This document shows positions 27,220 through 35,796 of a stretch of 64,000 nt of DNA, one piece after another. The stretch is from Puniceibacterium sp. IMCC21224 (GTDB lineage Bacteria; Pseudomonadota; Alphaproteobacteria; Rhodobacterales; Rhodobacteraceae): contig NZ_LDPY01000004.1 in assembly GCF_001038505.1 (NCBI RefSeq), positions 124,001 through 188,000 on the forward strand, read 5' to 3'. A program made the translations under genes and the position numbers. The notes below the pieces were generated by a model, which had not been told where the DNA came from, ran no database searches, and was given only the letters and a program-made list of their open reading frames with translations. Each line of letters begins with the position of its first letter. Within the stretch, counting starts at the first letter, position 1.

Positions 27220-27655
27220 TTCGTTTTCGCTTCATCATCAATGGGACGTCAGCTGAAAGAACCACCTCGCCCTTGGGGTTCCTGACGCTGAGCGTATAGT
27301 GCAAAACACCTCGATCGGGCTTGCTTTTGGACGGCGTGACCGAGTTGATAGTCATTTCGATATCGAGGGGTTCATCCGGGCGGACAGGCAGCAGCCAGCG
27401 CAGATTCTCGAAGCCCATGCCGCCGATATTGGCCACCTCGACCATCAATTCCGTCACGACAGGTTTGAACACCTCAAGCACGGTCTGAAATCCCGAGGCG
27501 ATCAGGCTGCCATGTATCGCGGTCGCATAGTCTTCGTCGGTGTGCAGCCGTTGCGGGTCCCACTCCTGGGCAAAGGCCTTTATGGACTGTGCGCTCATCG
27601 GGGCGCTGCGAAAGTGAAAGACTTGGCCCGACTCGAAATCGTCAAGATATTTCAA
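27206..27655 (-). CDS. MaoC-like single-hotdog enoyl-CoA hydratase
   Basis: A 149-aa single-hotdog protein with the hydratase-2 motif AFAQEWDPQRLHTDEDYA (catalytic Asp and His) followed by HGSLIASGFQT. It hydrates 2-enoyl-CoA to (3R)-hydroxyacyl-CoA, probably as a dimer. Its start overlaps the upstream transglutaminase-like gene by 4 bases and its stop overlaps the ACAD start by 14, so the set is tightly coupled. ACAD pairs plus a short MaoC protein echo steroid side-chain operons. Confidence 0.87.
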   Translation of the reverse strand: MKYLDDFESGQVFHFRSAPMSAQSIKAFAQEWDPQRLHTDEDYATAIHGSLIASGFQTVLEVFKPVVTELMVEVANIGGMGFENLRWLLPVRPDEPLDIEMTINSVTPSKSKPDRGVLHYTLSVRNPKGEVVLSADVPLMMKRKRNDTG

Positions 27656-28371
27656 GCGGCCCCCTCCTTTGCGAAACCGGAATCATACCCGCTCGAATCT
27701 TTGGAGATTCTCACCCGGTTGAACTCTTCCAGTTTCGGGTAGGTTTCCTTGAAGGCCGTCAGGAATTCCGCCATCGGCGCATCGACATAAAGACCCCGGT
27801 CGTTCACATATTCCATGTGGCGCTGGTCCTGCTCGTCGAATTCGTGGAAAAGAGCATCATGATAGCCGTCAAAGACCAGAGGCTTGACCCCGAATCTTTC
27901 ACACAGCTCTATGTTGAAAGCGGGTGTGACCTTATAGGATTCACCACCCAGCCAAAGTTGAACATAACCGTGATAGATAAAGAGATCGGTCCCCATCAGC
28001 TCCTGCAGCTTGGGAGTATTCAGGTGGTTGCGCACGTCCGCGAATCCCAAAGCGGCGGGGATACCGACGGCGCGCAGACAGGCGGCAAGTAGGATTGCCT
28101 TGGGGACGCAGAAGGCTGCCTCCGCCCCGGCGATCCGGCTGGCACGATAAGAATCTTCATCCAGCGCAAAACAATACGGGTCGTAACGGATATCGTCGCG
28201 AACCGCTTCGAACAGGCGGATCGCCTTATCTCGATTGGTCGCGTCCACAGGAAGATCGCGCAAAGCCGATGTGATGAAACCCTGCACTTCGAGGCTGTCG
28301 CTCTCGACAAAGTGCGCGGGCAAGACAAAGCGCGCAGCTTCTGTCGGCAGGTCGTCATGGGGTTGGGCCAT
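27652..28371 (-). CDS. Transglutaminase-like protein of unknown role in an acyl-CoA operon
   Basis: The ATG at 28371 begins 20 bases from the operator at 28391; the open frame upstream crosses the operator. The 239-aa protein has a transglutaminase-like core: Cys88 in EAAFCVPKAILLAACLRAVGIPA and His134 in YHGYVQLWL. The usual third residue (Asp in a DPT-type motif) is replaced, since the segment reads KVTPAFN. Such domains act as proteases, amidases or transferases using a thiol; no acyl-CoA role is established that I know of. As first gene of this beta-oxidation operon it could be an acyl- or CoA-thioester-handling enzyme, but that is inference. Confidence 0.75.
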   Translation of the reverse strand: MAQPHDDLPTEAARFVLPAHFVESDSLEVQGFITSALRDLPVDATNRDKAIRLFEAVRDDIRYDPYCFALDEDSYRASRIAGAEAAFCVPKAILLAACLRAVGIPAALGFADVRNHLNTPKLQELMGTDLFIYHGYVQLWLGGESYKVTPAFNIELCERFGVKPLVFDGYHDALFHEFDEQDQRHMEYVNDRGLYVDAPMAEFLTAFKETYPKLEEFNRVRISKDSSGYDSGFAKEGAA

Positions 28372-28390
28372 TGGATCTGTCCATTTTTTT

Positions 28391-28404
28391 CTAACAAATG
28401 TTAG
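28391..28404. promoter_or_regulatory. Operator copy 2, CTAACAAATGTTAG
   Basis: The 5-bp arms CTAAC/GTTAG flank AAAT. The site lies 20 bases upstream of the transglutaminase-like start and governs the minus operon 28371-22882. On the minus strand, TTCAGA then 18 bases then TAGAAA gives a weak promoter with the -10 in the right half-site. The leader would be very short. Confidence 0.65.
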
Positions 28405-28437
28405 AATACAATCTGAAAACCTGCGGGTCAACGAGAT

Positions 28438-29574
28438 TTATTCTGTTTTTCGCAAGTCCTGGCCAAAGCGGGTATTGTCTTCCCCCAAAGCCGCAGCACG
28501 GCCGGCCGAAGTTGCCGCACAACGGAATTCCGGAGCAATTGGCAGCGGCAGCGCCGGTACCTCCCGACCAGAAATGTTCAGCTTCCGCGCGAATACGCCG
28601 CGTGCGATAAAATGCGGATCGGCCGCAGCTTCGGCTGGCGTTTTCACGACGGAACAGCAACAGTCCGCCGCGGCCAACAAAGACTCCCAATGGGTCGAGG
28701 GCTGGTCGCCCAGACGGCGCGCCACTTCCGCAACACTGGCATTGGGGTCGGACCAGTCATCACGAAGCTCCTGCGGCAGGCCGATGACATCGCAGAACCT
28801 CTGCCAGAACTTTTCCTCGATCGCCCCGACGGCGATCTGACGGCCGTCCGCCGCGGTATAGAGACGATAGCGCGCTAGGCCGCCGGTCAGACGGCTGCTG
28901 CCGCTTGCGATGTCATTGCCGGCGATCACGCCATCTGCATGGGCCCAGTAGGCAAAGGCAAACGCCCCCTCAGACATGGCGACATCAAGATGCGTCCCCT
29001 GACCGCTTGCCTGCCGCGCAATCAGGGCCAGCAGGATATTCACCACCGCCGGATAGGTTCCGCCCCCGATATCAGCGACCAACCCGAAGGGCATGGTTGG
29101 CTGCTGATCCGGTCCCCGGCTCAGCGACAGGATCCCCGAATCGCCCACATAATTGAGATCGTGCCCGGCAGTCGAAGCCTTCGGGCCGGTCTGTCCATAG
29201 CCGGTGATCGAACAATAGATGAGACCGGGATTGATCTCGCGCACGGCCTCGTATCCCAGACCGAGCCGGTCCATCACTCCGGGGCGAAATTGCTCTACCA
29301 GAACATCGGCCTTTTCAAGCAAAGGGCGCAGAACATTCATTGCGCCCTTTGACTTGAGGTCGATAGCCACTGACCGCTTGCCGTGATTCAAAACAGCGAA
29401 GCCAATGCTCTCCCCGTCTATTTTTGGCGCGGTCAGGCGTGCGTCTTCACCCGTGCCCGGGCGCTCGAACTTGATAACCTCGGCCCCGGCTTCGGATAAC
29501 ATGAGCGTGGCCATCGGGCCGGGAAGAAGGGTGCTGAAATCCAGCACCAAGATATCCTTGAGCGGCTGTGTCAT
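28438..29574 (-). CDS. CaiB/BaiF family protein, alpha-methylacyl-CoA racemase-like
   Basis: The start at 29574 has a GGAGGGAGG ribosome site. The 378-aa protein carries AGHDLNYVG with His138 and GLVADIGGG with Asp168, again 30 residues apart as in AMACR, and it has the glycine run after the Asp. Racemisation of a 2-methylacyl-CoA between R and S forms, needed before stereospecific ACAD oxidation, is the best call. It is last in the operon with DUF35, the Cys-less thiolase and the double-hotdog hydratase. Confidence 0.85.
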   Translation of the reverse strand: MTQPLKDILVLDFSTLLPGPMATLMLSEAGAEVIKFERPGTGEDARLTAPKIDGESIGFAVLNHGKRSVAIDLKSKGAMNVLRPLLEKADVLVEQFRPGVMDRLGLGYEAVREINPGLIYCSITGYGQTGPKASTAGHDLNYVGDSGILSLSRGPDQQPTMPFGLVADIGGGTYPAVVNILLALIARQASGQGTHLDVAMSEGAFAFAYWAHADGVIAGNDIASGSSRLTGGLARYRLYTAADGRQIAVGAIEEKFWQRFCDVIGLPQELRDDWSDPNASVAEVARRLGDQPSTHWESLLAAADCCCSVVKTPAEAAADPHFIARGVFARKLNISGREVPALPLPIAPEFRCAATSAGRAAALGEDNTRFGQDLRKTE

Positions 29575-29584
29575 CCTCCCTCCC

Positions 29585-30442
29585 TCACGCGAAACGCGCA
29601 GCCCCATTGTTTAGAACCACCACGTCGCGGGCCGGGATCGAAGCGCGGAACCGGGCCTCGCCACCCTCTTCCCAGATCTCAAACCGCACGGTCTCGCCGG
29701 GATAGACCGGGGCGGAAAACCGCACGTCCAGCCCGACAAGCCGGGCGGCGTCATAATCGAGCAGCGATTTGAGGATCGCCCGCGCCGCCAGACCATAGGT
29801 CGCAAGGCCGTGCAGGATCGGGCGGTCGAACCCGACCGAACGCGCCACATCCGGGTCGGCATGAAGCGGGTTCATGTCACCGCTAAGGCGGTAAACCAGC
29901 GCCTGGCGCGGCAGTGTTTCGATATCGCAGACATGATCGGGCGCGCGGTCGGGCAAGGCCGCCGGGGCCGGGCCGGGCCTGTTTTCGCCACCGAACCCAC
30001 CATCGCCACGGCAGAAGGCCGACATCGCCACGCGAGCCAGCTTTTCGCCGCTATCGGCATTGATGATGTCGCGGCTCTGGTAGATGACGGCACCTTTGCC
30101 CTCGCCCTTGTCGGAAATAAAGTCGATCCGGCTGCGGCCGATGATGTTGCCGTTCACCGGCAGCGGCTTGTAGATGTCTAGCCATTGTTCACCATGCAGC
30201 ACCTTCTGCCAGTTCACGCCGGTCTTGGGGTCGCGCAGCCAGAAGCCCGGGTACCCCATCGTGACCGCCATTGAGGGAACCGCCCTCAGCCCAGCTTCAT
30301 AGACAAAGGCCAACTCTTTCCTGTCGGTCGGATCCTCGCCAAACCCGAGGCCGAGCGCATAAAGGATCGTATCCCGCTCGGTCAGTGTCTGCTCGATCTC
30401 TTCGAAGTCCCAGTTCGATAGCGCGTCGAAATCCAATGGCAT
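29585..30442 (-). CDS. Double-hotdog (R)-specific 2-enoyl-CoA hydratase, MFE-2 type
   Basis: The ATG at 30442 follows GGGAGGAAAGATC. The 285-aa product resembles the hydratase-2 domain of peroxisomal MFE-2: N-terminal hotdog with YALGLGFGEDP and MGYPGFWLRDP, C-terminal hotdog with SGDMNPLHADPDVARSVGF and PILHGLATYG (catalytic Asp/His). It forms (3R)-hydroxyacyl-CoA. The SDR at 4959 or 47316 could be the matching dehydrogenase. It lies between the AMACR-like and thiolase-like genes of one operon. Confidence 0.9.
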   Translation of the reverse strand: MPLDFDALSNWDFEEIEQTLTERDTILYALGLGFGEDPTDRKELAFVYEAGLRAVPSMAVTMGYPGFWLRDPKTGVNWQKVLHGEQWLDIYKPLPVNGNIIGRSRIDFISDKGEGKGAVIYQSRDIINADSGEKLARVAMSAFCRGDGGFGGENRPGPAPAALPDRAPDHVCDIETLPRQALVYRLSGDMNPLHADPDVARSVGFDRPILHGLATYGLAARAILKSLLDYDAARLVGLDVRFSAPVYPGETVRFEIWEEGGEARFRASIPARDVVVLNNGAARFA

Positions 30443-30465
30443 GATCTTTCCTCCCTGGTTTGTTC

Positions 30466-31617
30466 TTAGAGGGTGTTTTGCGAACCCAAGATTGCCGTGA
30501 CCTGACTGGACAGCACACCGCCGTTCCCATGGGCCAGCGCCAGGTCGACATCCCTCAACTGAATGCCGGGCGCATCGCCACGGATCTGCCGCGCCGCCTC
30601 GATCACGGTGAAAATGCCATACATGCCGGGATGCACACAGGACAAACCCCCGCCATTGGTATTCACCGGCAAGACCCCGCCCGGCGCGATGCGCCCGCCC
30701 TCGACAAAGGCACCGCCCTCGCCCTTGGCACAAAAGCCGAGATCTTCCAGAAATAGGATCGTATTGATGGTGAACGCATCGTAAAGCTCGACCGCCTGAA
30801 TGTCCGAAGGCGACACGCCCGCCGCGGCAAAGGCGCGTGCGCCCGACTCGCGGGCGGCGGTCACGGTGAAATCCTTCATCTGCGATATTTGCCGGTGCGA
30901 GCTTTCCGCCGCGCTGCCCAAAACGTAAACCGGGGCCTTAGGGAAGTCCCTGGCACGGTCGGCGCGAACCATCACGATCGCCCCGCCGCCATCGGTGACA
31001 AGACAACAATCGCGCACAGTCAACGGATCGCCCACCATACGCGCGCCCAAAACATCCGCGCGGCTGAGCGGGCCGCGCTCGAATGCCTCGGGGTTGTGCT
31101 GCGCCCAGGCCCGCGCGGCCACGGCCACATCGGCCAGCTGTTCGCGGGTGGTGCCAAATTCATGCATGTGCCGTGCCGCCGCCATCGCATAGGCGGAAAT
31201 CGGATATCGCGGATTATAGGGCGCCTCATAGGCGGGCGGGCGCGAGGCCGTCACCAGCCTGCCCGACGCGGTGCGCTGGTTGGAGCCATAAACAATCAGC
31301 GCCACATCACACAGGCCAGCCTCCAGCGCCATTGTGGCGGAGGTCAGGTAATTCACGAAGGACGACCCGCCCGTCATGGTGCCGTCGATGAACCTGGGCT
31401 GAATGCCCAGATATTCGGCCGCCATAAGGGCAGGCATGCTGTCTTCCATCATGGTGCAGAACAGACCGTCCACATCGGACAGCTTCAGCCCCGCATCGCC
31501 AAGTGCCGCAAGCGCGGATTGCGCCATGACATCATAGGCCGTCAGCCCATGCGCCTCGCCGAAACCCGCGTGCCCGGTTCCCACAATGGCGGATTTTCCC
31601 CGAAGTTTGGTGGTCAT
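30466..31617 (-). CDS. SCP2-thiolase-fold protein lacking the catalytic cysteine; Ltp2-like retro-aldolase candidate
   Basis: The 383-aa protein aligns with SCP2-type thiolases, but the nucleophile site NACASG reads DGTMTGGSSF (residues 79-87) and has no Cys. Retained features are ELYDAFTINTILFLEDLGF, with a Tyr that is a candidate catalytic residue, and NTNGGGLSCVHPGMYG. Cys-less thiolase-fold enzymes such as Ltp2 cleave 3-hydroxy (17-hydroxy) branched acyl-CoAs by retro-aldol reaction together with a DUF35 protein. Here the DUF35 gene lies 3 bases upstream. This family assignment rests on the missing Cys plus the partner. Confidence 0.8.
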   Translation of the reverse strand: MTTKLRGKSAIVGTGHAGFGEAHGLTAYDVMAQSALAALGDAGLKLSDVDGLFCTMMEDSMPALMAAEYLGIQPRFIDGTMTGGSSFVNYLTSATMALEAGLCDVALIVYGSNQRTASGRLVTASRPPAYEAPYNPRYPISAYAMAAARHMHEFGTTREQLADVAVAARAWAQHNPEAFERGPLSRADVLGARMVGDPLTVRDCCLVTDGGGAIVMVRADRARDFPKAPVYVLGSAAESSHRQISQMKDFTVTAARESGARAFAAAGVSPSDIQAVELYDAFTINTILFLEDLGFCAKGEGGAFVEGGRIAPGGVLPVNTNGGGLSCVHPGMYGIFTVIEAARQIRGDAPGIQLRDVDLALAHGNGGVLSSQVTAILGSQNTL

Positions 31618-31620
31618 GGC

Positions 31621-32022
31621 CTATACCTCCGCCGGTTTGAACAACACGGCCGGTTGGCCCTCGGCCCCGCCCACGAAGGCGGTCACGGCCATGTCGATGA
31701 CAATGTCACCGGGGGCAATGCCCTCGACCCGGCTCATCATCCGAACGCCTTCCTCCAGTTCCACCACGCACACGTTATAGTCGCCGCCGCGCTCGGGCTT
31801 CTGACGCACGACAGTGGTGGTGTGGACCCGGCCCTTGCCGCTGGCGGGATGCCAAGAGATCGCGGTCCCATGGCAGTGCGGACACAGGACCCTTGGAAAG
31901 AAATGATAGGCTCCGCAATCATCGCACCTGGGCAGCATGATCTCCCCGTTTGTCAGCGCGCGTTGGAATATCTGGTCTGGTCCTGTGGCGTCCGGCACCG
32001 GCATTCTCCTCAAATGGCCCAT
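31621..32022 (-). CDS. DUF35 OB-fold/zinc-ribbon protein, partner of the thiolase-fold aldolase
   Basis: A 133-aa protein with a rubredoxin-like zinc ribbon (Cys33, Cys36, Cys47, Cys50) and an OB-fold ending in MSRVEGIAPGDIVIDMAVTAFV. DUF35 proteins bind SCP2-type thiolases or aldolases and are required for their activity or stability. Its stop is 3 bases before the aldolase start. The start is uncertain: MPVPDAT at 32004 is an alternative with GAGGAG close upstream. It begins the minus operon from the divergent operator region at 32050. Confidence 0.88.
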   Translation of the reverse strand: MGHLRRMPVPDATGPDQIFQRALTNGEIMLPRCDDCGAYHFFPRVLCPHCHGTAISWHPASGKGRVHTTTVVRQKPERGGDYNVCVVELEEGVRMMSRVEGIAPGDIVIDMAVTAFVGGAEGQPAVLFKPAEV

Positions 32023-32049
32023 TCCTGGTTAATCGTATTGATAATGTTT

Positions 32050-32063
32050 CTAACACCTGTTAG
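32050..32063. promoter_or_regulatory. Operator copy 3 in divergent promoter, CTAACACCTGTTAG
   Basis: Palindromic arms CTAAC/GTTAG lie between the DUF35 gene (minus) and the first CoA-transferase (plus). On the plus strand TTGATA, a 17-base spacer and TAGATT form a good sigma-70 promoter, and the operator fills the spacer and overlaps the -10. One repressor could control both directions. Confidence 0.7.
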
Positions 32064-32100
32064 ATTCTGTCAAGCTCCTAGGATCACGTGAGAGAACGCC

Positions 32101-33267
32101 ATGTCAGATTCAAGTTCAGCCCCCCTTTCCGGCAAGCTCGTCATCGCGCTCGAACAGGCGGTGGCGGCGCCCTTTTGCTCTTCGCGGCTTGCCGATGCCG
32201 GTGCGCGGGTGATCAAGGTCGAACGCAAGGGCGTGGGCGATTTCGCGCGCGCCTATGATACTGCCGCCAACGGCGAAGGCGCCTATTTTACATGGCTAAA
32301 CCGGGGCAAGGAATCGGTCGCACTGGATATCAAAGCAGCAGAAGATCGCGATATCCTGCTGAAAATGCTGGAAAACGCGGATGTGTTCATTCAAAATCTT
32401 TTGCCGGGCGCCCTGGCAAAGCTGGGTCTGGATTCCGCGAGTCTGCGAGAGAGGTTCCCGCGTCTCGTGACTTGCGACATCACCGGATACGGCGAAGACG
32501 GCCCGATGCGCAACGCCAAGGCCTATGACCTTCTGGTGCAATGCGAAAGCGGCCTGGCATCGGTGACCGGCACGCCGGACGGGCCGGGGCGGGTTGGCGT
32601 GTCGATCTGCGACATCGCCACGGGCATGACAGCCCATGCCGGGATCTGCGAAGCGCTGATCGGGCGTGAGCGCACCGGCAAAGGTAGCGGCGTTTCGGTG
32701 GCCATGTTCGACGTGATGGCCGACTGGATGTCGGTTCCGCTGCTCTATCACGACTATCTTGGCAAACCGACGCCCCGCGTCGGTCTGAACCACACGGTGA
32801 TCTGCCCCTACGGCGCCTATGAGTGCAAGGACGGTCAGCTTGTCGTCATTACCGTGCAGCACAGCGGCGAATGGCAACGGTTCTGTGAACACATACTGGG
32901 CGATGCAACTCTGGCAGCCGACCCCCGGTTTCATGACAACACGGCGCGAATTGACAACAAGCCCGCGCTCGAAGCGCTCATCAAGACCGTGTTCGCCTCG
33001 CATGACCGCGTCGAGATGCTGAAGAGGCTCGATGCTGCGGGCATTGCATTCGCGGCAGTCAACGACGTGGCCTCCCTGTCCGACCACCCCCAGCTCGACC
33101 GGTCCGTCATCAGCACGCCCTCTGGCGAAATCAACGTCCCTGCGCCCCCGATCCGGCGCAGCGCCGGAGAGACGACACTTGGCCCTTGCCCTGCTTTTGA
33201 CGCGGACGGCAAAGCCATCCGCGCCGAGTTCGACCCTCGTCATAGAACAGGATACACGCATAAATGA
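32101..33267 (+). CDS. CaiB/BaiF family type III CoA-transferase
   Basis: A 388-aa protein with the transferase hallmark KAYDLLVQCESG. Asp143 sits at the position of the catalytic Asp that forms the acyl-enzyme anhydride in formyl-CoA transferase. It exchanges CoA between an acyl-CoA and a free acid. It is immediately followed, with ATGA overlap, by a second CaiB-type transferase; the two could form a heterodimer or act on different acids. It is driven from the operator/promoter at 32050. Substrates are unknown. Confidence 0.87.
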   Translation: MSDSSSAPLSGKLVIALEQAVAAPFCSSRLADAGARVIKVERKGVGDFARAYDTAANGEGAYFTWLNRGKESVALDIKAAEDRDILLKMLENADVFIQNLLPGALAKLGLDSASLRERFPRLVTCDITGYGEDGPMRNAKAYDLLVQCESGLASVTGTPDGPGRVGVSICDIATGMTAHAGICEALIGRERTGKGSGVSVAMFDVMADWMSVPLLYHDYLGKPTPRVGLNHTVICPYGAYECKDGQLVVITVQHSGEWQRFCEHILGDATLAADPRFHDNTARIDNKPALEALIKTVFASHDRVEMLKRLDAAGIAFAAVNDVASLSDHPQLDRSVISTPSGEINVPAPPIRRSAGETTLGPCPAFDADGKAIRAEFDPRHRTGYTHK

Positions 33268-34430
33268 CCGCTGCGCAGAAACCCGCGATCCTTGATGGCG
33301 TGAAGATTGTCGATCTTACTTCTGTGGTTTTCGGGCCTTTGGCCACGCAAATGCTGGGCGATCTGGGGGCCGATGTGATCAAGGTGGAAAGCCCCGAGGG
33401 AGATCTTTTGCGCCAGGTCCAGCCGTCCCGCAACAAGCTGATGGGCGCCGCCTTTCTGGGTGCAAACCGCAACAAACGCAGCGTCATTCTAGACCTCAAG
33501 ACGCCAAATGATCGCGATCGGCTGCGCAAGCTGCTGGCCGATGCCGATGTGATGATCTCCAGCATCCGGCCCGCGGCGCTTGCCAGATTGTCCCTTGACC
33601 CCGAAACGTTGCGCCGCGAGAATCCGAGACTGATTACGGTATCCGCCACCGGCTTTGGGCAGGACGGGCCCTATGCGGCCAAACCTGCCTTCGACGACAT
33701 CGTCCAATCGGTCTCGGGGTTGGCCAGCTTGGCATCATTGCGCGATCCCGAAGCTGCGCCGGCCTATGCCCCGACGATCCTTGCCGACAAGCTTGGCGGC
33801 GTCACTGCGGCCTATGCTGTCATGGCCGCCTTGTTCCATCGTGAGCGCACGGGCGTGCCCCAGCATGTCGAAGTGCCGATGTTTGAGACGCTGACGTCGT
33901 TCCTGCTGACCGAACATATGGATGGTGCCACATTCGAGGACAACCCGCAAGATTTCGGCTATGCCCGCATGCTTGTCCCTCATCGCCGCCCGGTTCAGAC
34001 TTCGGACGGGTTTATCACTATTCTGCCCTACACCAACGTTCAATGGGCACGCTTTTTCAAGGCAGTCGGGCGGGAAGACATGCTCGGCCACTTGTGGGTG
34101 ACCGACATGGACACCCGCAGCCGCAACATAGGCGCGGTTTACGATATGGTGGCGCAGCTCGCGCTGACACGGACCACAAAAGAATGGCTTGCCCTGATGG
34201 AGCAGGCCGATATTCCCGCCATGCCAGTCCGAAACCTGTCAGATCTGCCCAGCGACCCCCATCTTGCCGCCACCGGTTTCTTTCAGCAGATTGCTCATCC
34301 AACGGAAGGTGCCATCTGGACAACACGCCCGCCGGTTCGATTTTCGGCAACCCCGGCGCGACACGACCACCGACCAGCCCCTCGGTTGGGCGAGCACAGC
34401 GAAGAGATCTTGGGCCCGGCCGAAGAGTAA
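33264..34430 (+). CDS. CaiB/BaiF family type III CoA-transferase
   Basis: A 388-aa protein whose start overlaps the preceding transferase by 4 bases. It keeps the catalytic Asp144 in PAFDDIVQSVSG and the FGQDGPY strand. Its similarity to the preceding gene is moderate, so this is an old duplication rather than a recent one. Same-length tandem CaiB pairs may assemble as heteromers. It converges with the ACAD at 34446, leaving 15 bases between the two stops and no visible terminator. Confidence 0.87.
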   Translation: MTAAQKPAILDGVKIVDLTSVVFGPLATQMLGDLGADVIKVESPEGDLLRQVQPSRNKLMGAAFLGANRNKRSVILDLKTPNDRDRLRKLLADADVMISSIRPAALARLSLDPETLRRENPRLITVSATGFGQDGPYAAKPAFDDIVQSVSGLASLASLRDPEAAPAYAPTILADKLGGVTAAYAVMAALFHRERTGVPQHVEVPMFETLTSFLLTEHMDGATFEDNPQDFGYARMLVPHRRPVQTSDGFITILPYTNVQWARFFKAVGREDMLGHLWVTDMDTRSRNIGAVYDMVAQLALTRTTKEWLALMEQADIPAMPVRNLSDLPSDPHLAATGFFQQIAHPTEGAIWTTRPPVRFSATPARHDHRPAPRLGEHSEEILGPAEE

Positions 34431-34445
34431 CCCCACCCGGACCGA

Positions 34446-35603
34446 TCAGACATCCAGCGAACGAGCGATCAGTTCCTTCATGATTTCGTTGGTGCCGCCA
34501 TAGATCATCTGCACCCGGCTGTCGGCGTAAAGACGCGCGATCGGGAATTCCATCATGTAACCGTATCCGCCATGCAGTTGCAGACATTCATGCATGACTT
34601 CGTTCTGCGTCTGACTGCCCCACCATTTCGCCATTGACGCGGTGGCGGCATCAAGCTCGCCAGCCTCTATTCGGGCAATGCCGTCATTGACGAAGCTACG
34701 CAGCAGTTCGGCTTTGGTCTTGCATTCCGCCAGTTTGAACCGGGTGTTCTGGAAATCCATGATCCGCTTGCCGAACGCCTTGCGATCCTGAACGTATTTT
34801 ACGGTCTCATCGATCGCGAAGTCGATGAAACCAAGCGCGGTGATTCCGATCATCAATCGCTCCCAGGGCAATTGCTTCATCAGCTGATAGAACCCCTGCC
34901 CTTCCTCAGTACCTAGCAGGTTGGCTGTGGGGACGCGCACATCCTCAAAAAACAGCTCGGCCGTGTCAGAGCCCTTCATGCCAAGCTTCTTTAGGTTCCG
35001 CCCACGCCGGAATCCTTCTGCGTCCTTGGCCTCCAGAACGATCAGCGACACACCCTTGGCCCCTGCGCTTCTGTCCGTCTTGGCCACCACTACGACTATG
35101 TCGGCGGTATGACCGTTGGTTATGAAAATCTTCGACCCGTTGATCTTGTAGTGATTGCCGTCTCGTTCTGCATAGGTCTGAACGCTCTGAAGGTCCGAGC
35201 CGGTGCCCGGTTCTGTCATGGCGATAGCGGCGACGCTTTCGCCGCTAATCAACCGCGGCAGCCACTTTTTCTTTTGCTCTTCACTGCCGTAGGTGTTCAG
35301 ATAGTGAATTACGATGCTCTGGATGCCGTAACCCCAGCCGGTATCTCCGGTGCGCCCTTGTTCATAGACAGTGATCGCGTCAAACCCAATACCGCCCCCG
35401 AATCCACCATACTCCTCCGCAATGGATCCGCCCATGACGCCCTGCTCGCCGACGACCTTCCAGAACTCTCGGTCGACGATGCCTTGTGACGCCAATTTGT
35501 CGACATTTGGCGCCATCTCGGCATCAAAAAGTTTGCGGGTACTCTCCGCGAACATCTTGTGTTCATCGGAAACCCAGTTTGGGGAGTTCTTGATCAGAGA
35601 CAT
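34446..35603 (-). CDS. Acyl-CoA dehydrogenase
   Basis: A 385-aa ACAD with AMTEPGTGSDLQSVQT, INGSKIFITNGHTAD, and the C-terminal LHGGYGYMMEFPIARLYADSRVQMIYGGTNEIMKELIARSL typical of long-chain/isovaleryl-type ACADs. TAGGA 7 bases upstream supports the ATG at 35603. It lies downstream of etfA, 193 bases away, on the same strand, and probably hands its electrons to that ETF. No operator copy was seen in the intervening gap. Confidence 0.92.
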   Translation of the reverse strand: MSLIKNSPNWVSDEHKMFAESTRKLFDAEMAPNVDKLASQGIVDREFWKVVGEQGVMGGSIAEEYGGFGGGIGFDAITVYEQGRTGDTGWGYGIQSIVIHYLNTYGSEEQKKKWLPRLISGESVAAIAMTEPGTGSDLQSVQTYAERDGNHYKINGSKIFITNGHTADIVVVVAKTDRSAGAKGVSLIVLEAKDAEGFRRGRNLKKLGMKGSDTAELFFEDVRVPTANLLGTEEGQGFYQLMKQLPWERLMIGITALGFIDFAIDETVKYVQDRKAFGKRIMDFQNTRFKLAECKTKAELLRSFVNDGIARIEAGELDAATASMAKWWGSQTQNEVMHECLQLHGGYGYMMEFPIARLYADSRVQMIYGGTNEIMKELIARSLDV

Positions 35604-35796
35604 GTTTTTTTCCTACAAAGGCGACTTGATCTGTTGAAATCTATCAGGTGTCTTGTCTTGAAAATGAGGAGGAACAGGTTCAAGCGATGCGTCAGATTAA
35701 GCAAATATCCTCCCAAGAGCCGGTTCCCCTACTGGTTGCTCCCGTTCATGATAAGCTCCGCGCAAGGCGGACCTTTCAAACGCTGTGCGCCCCGAA

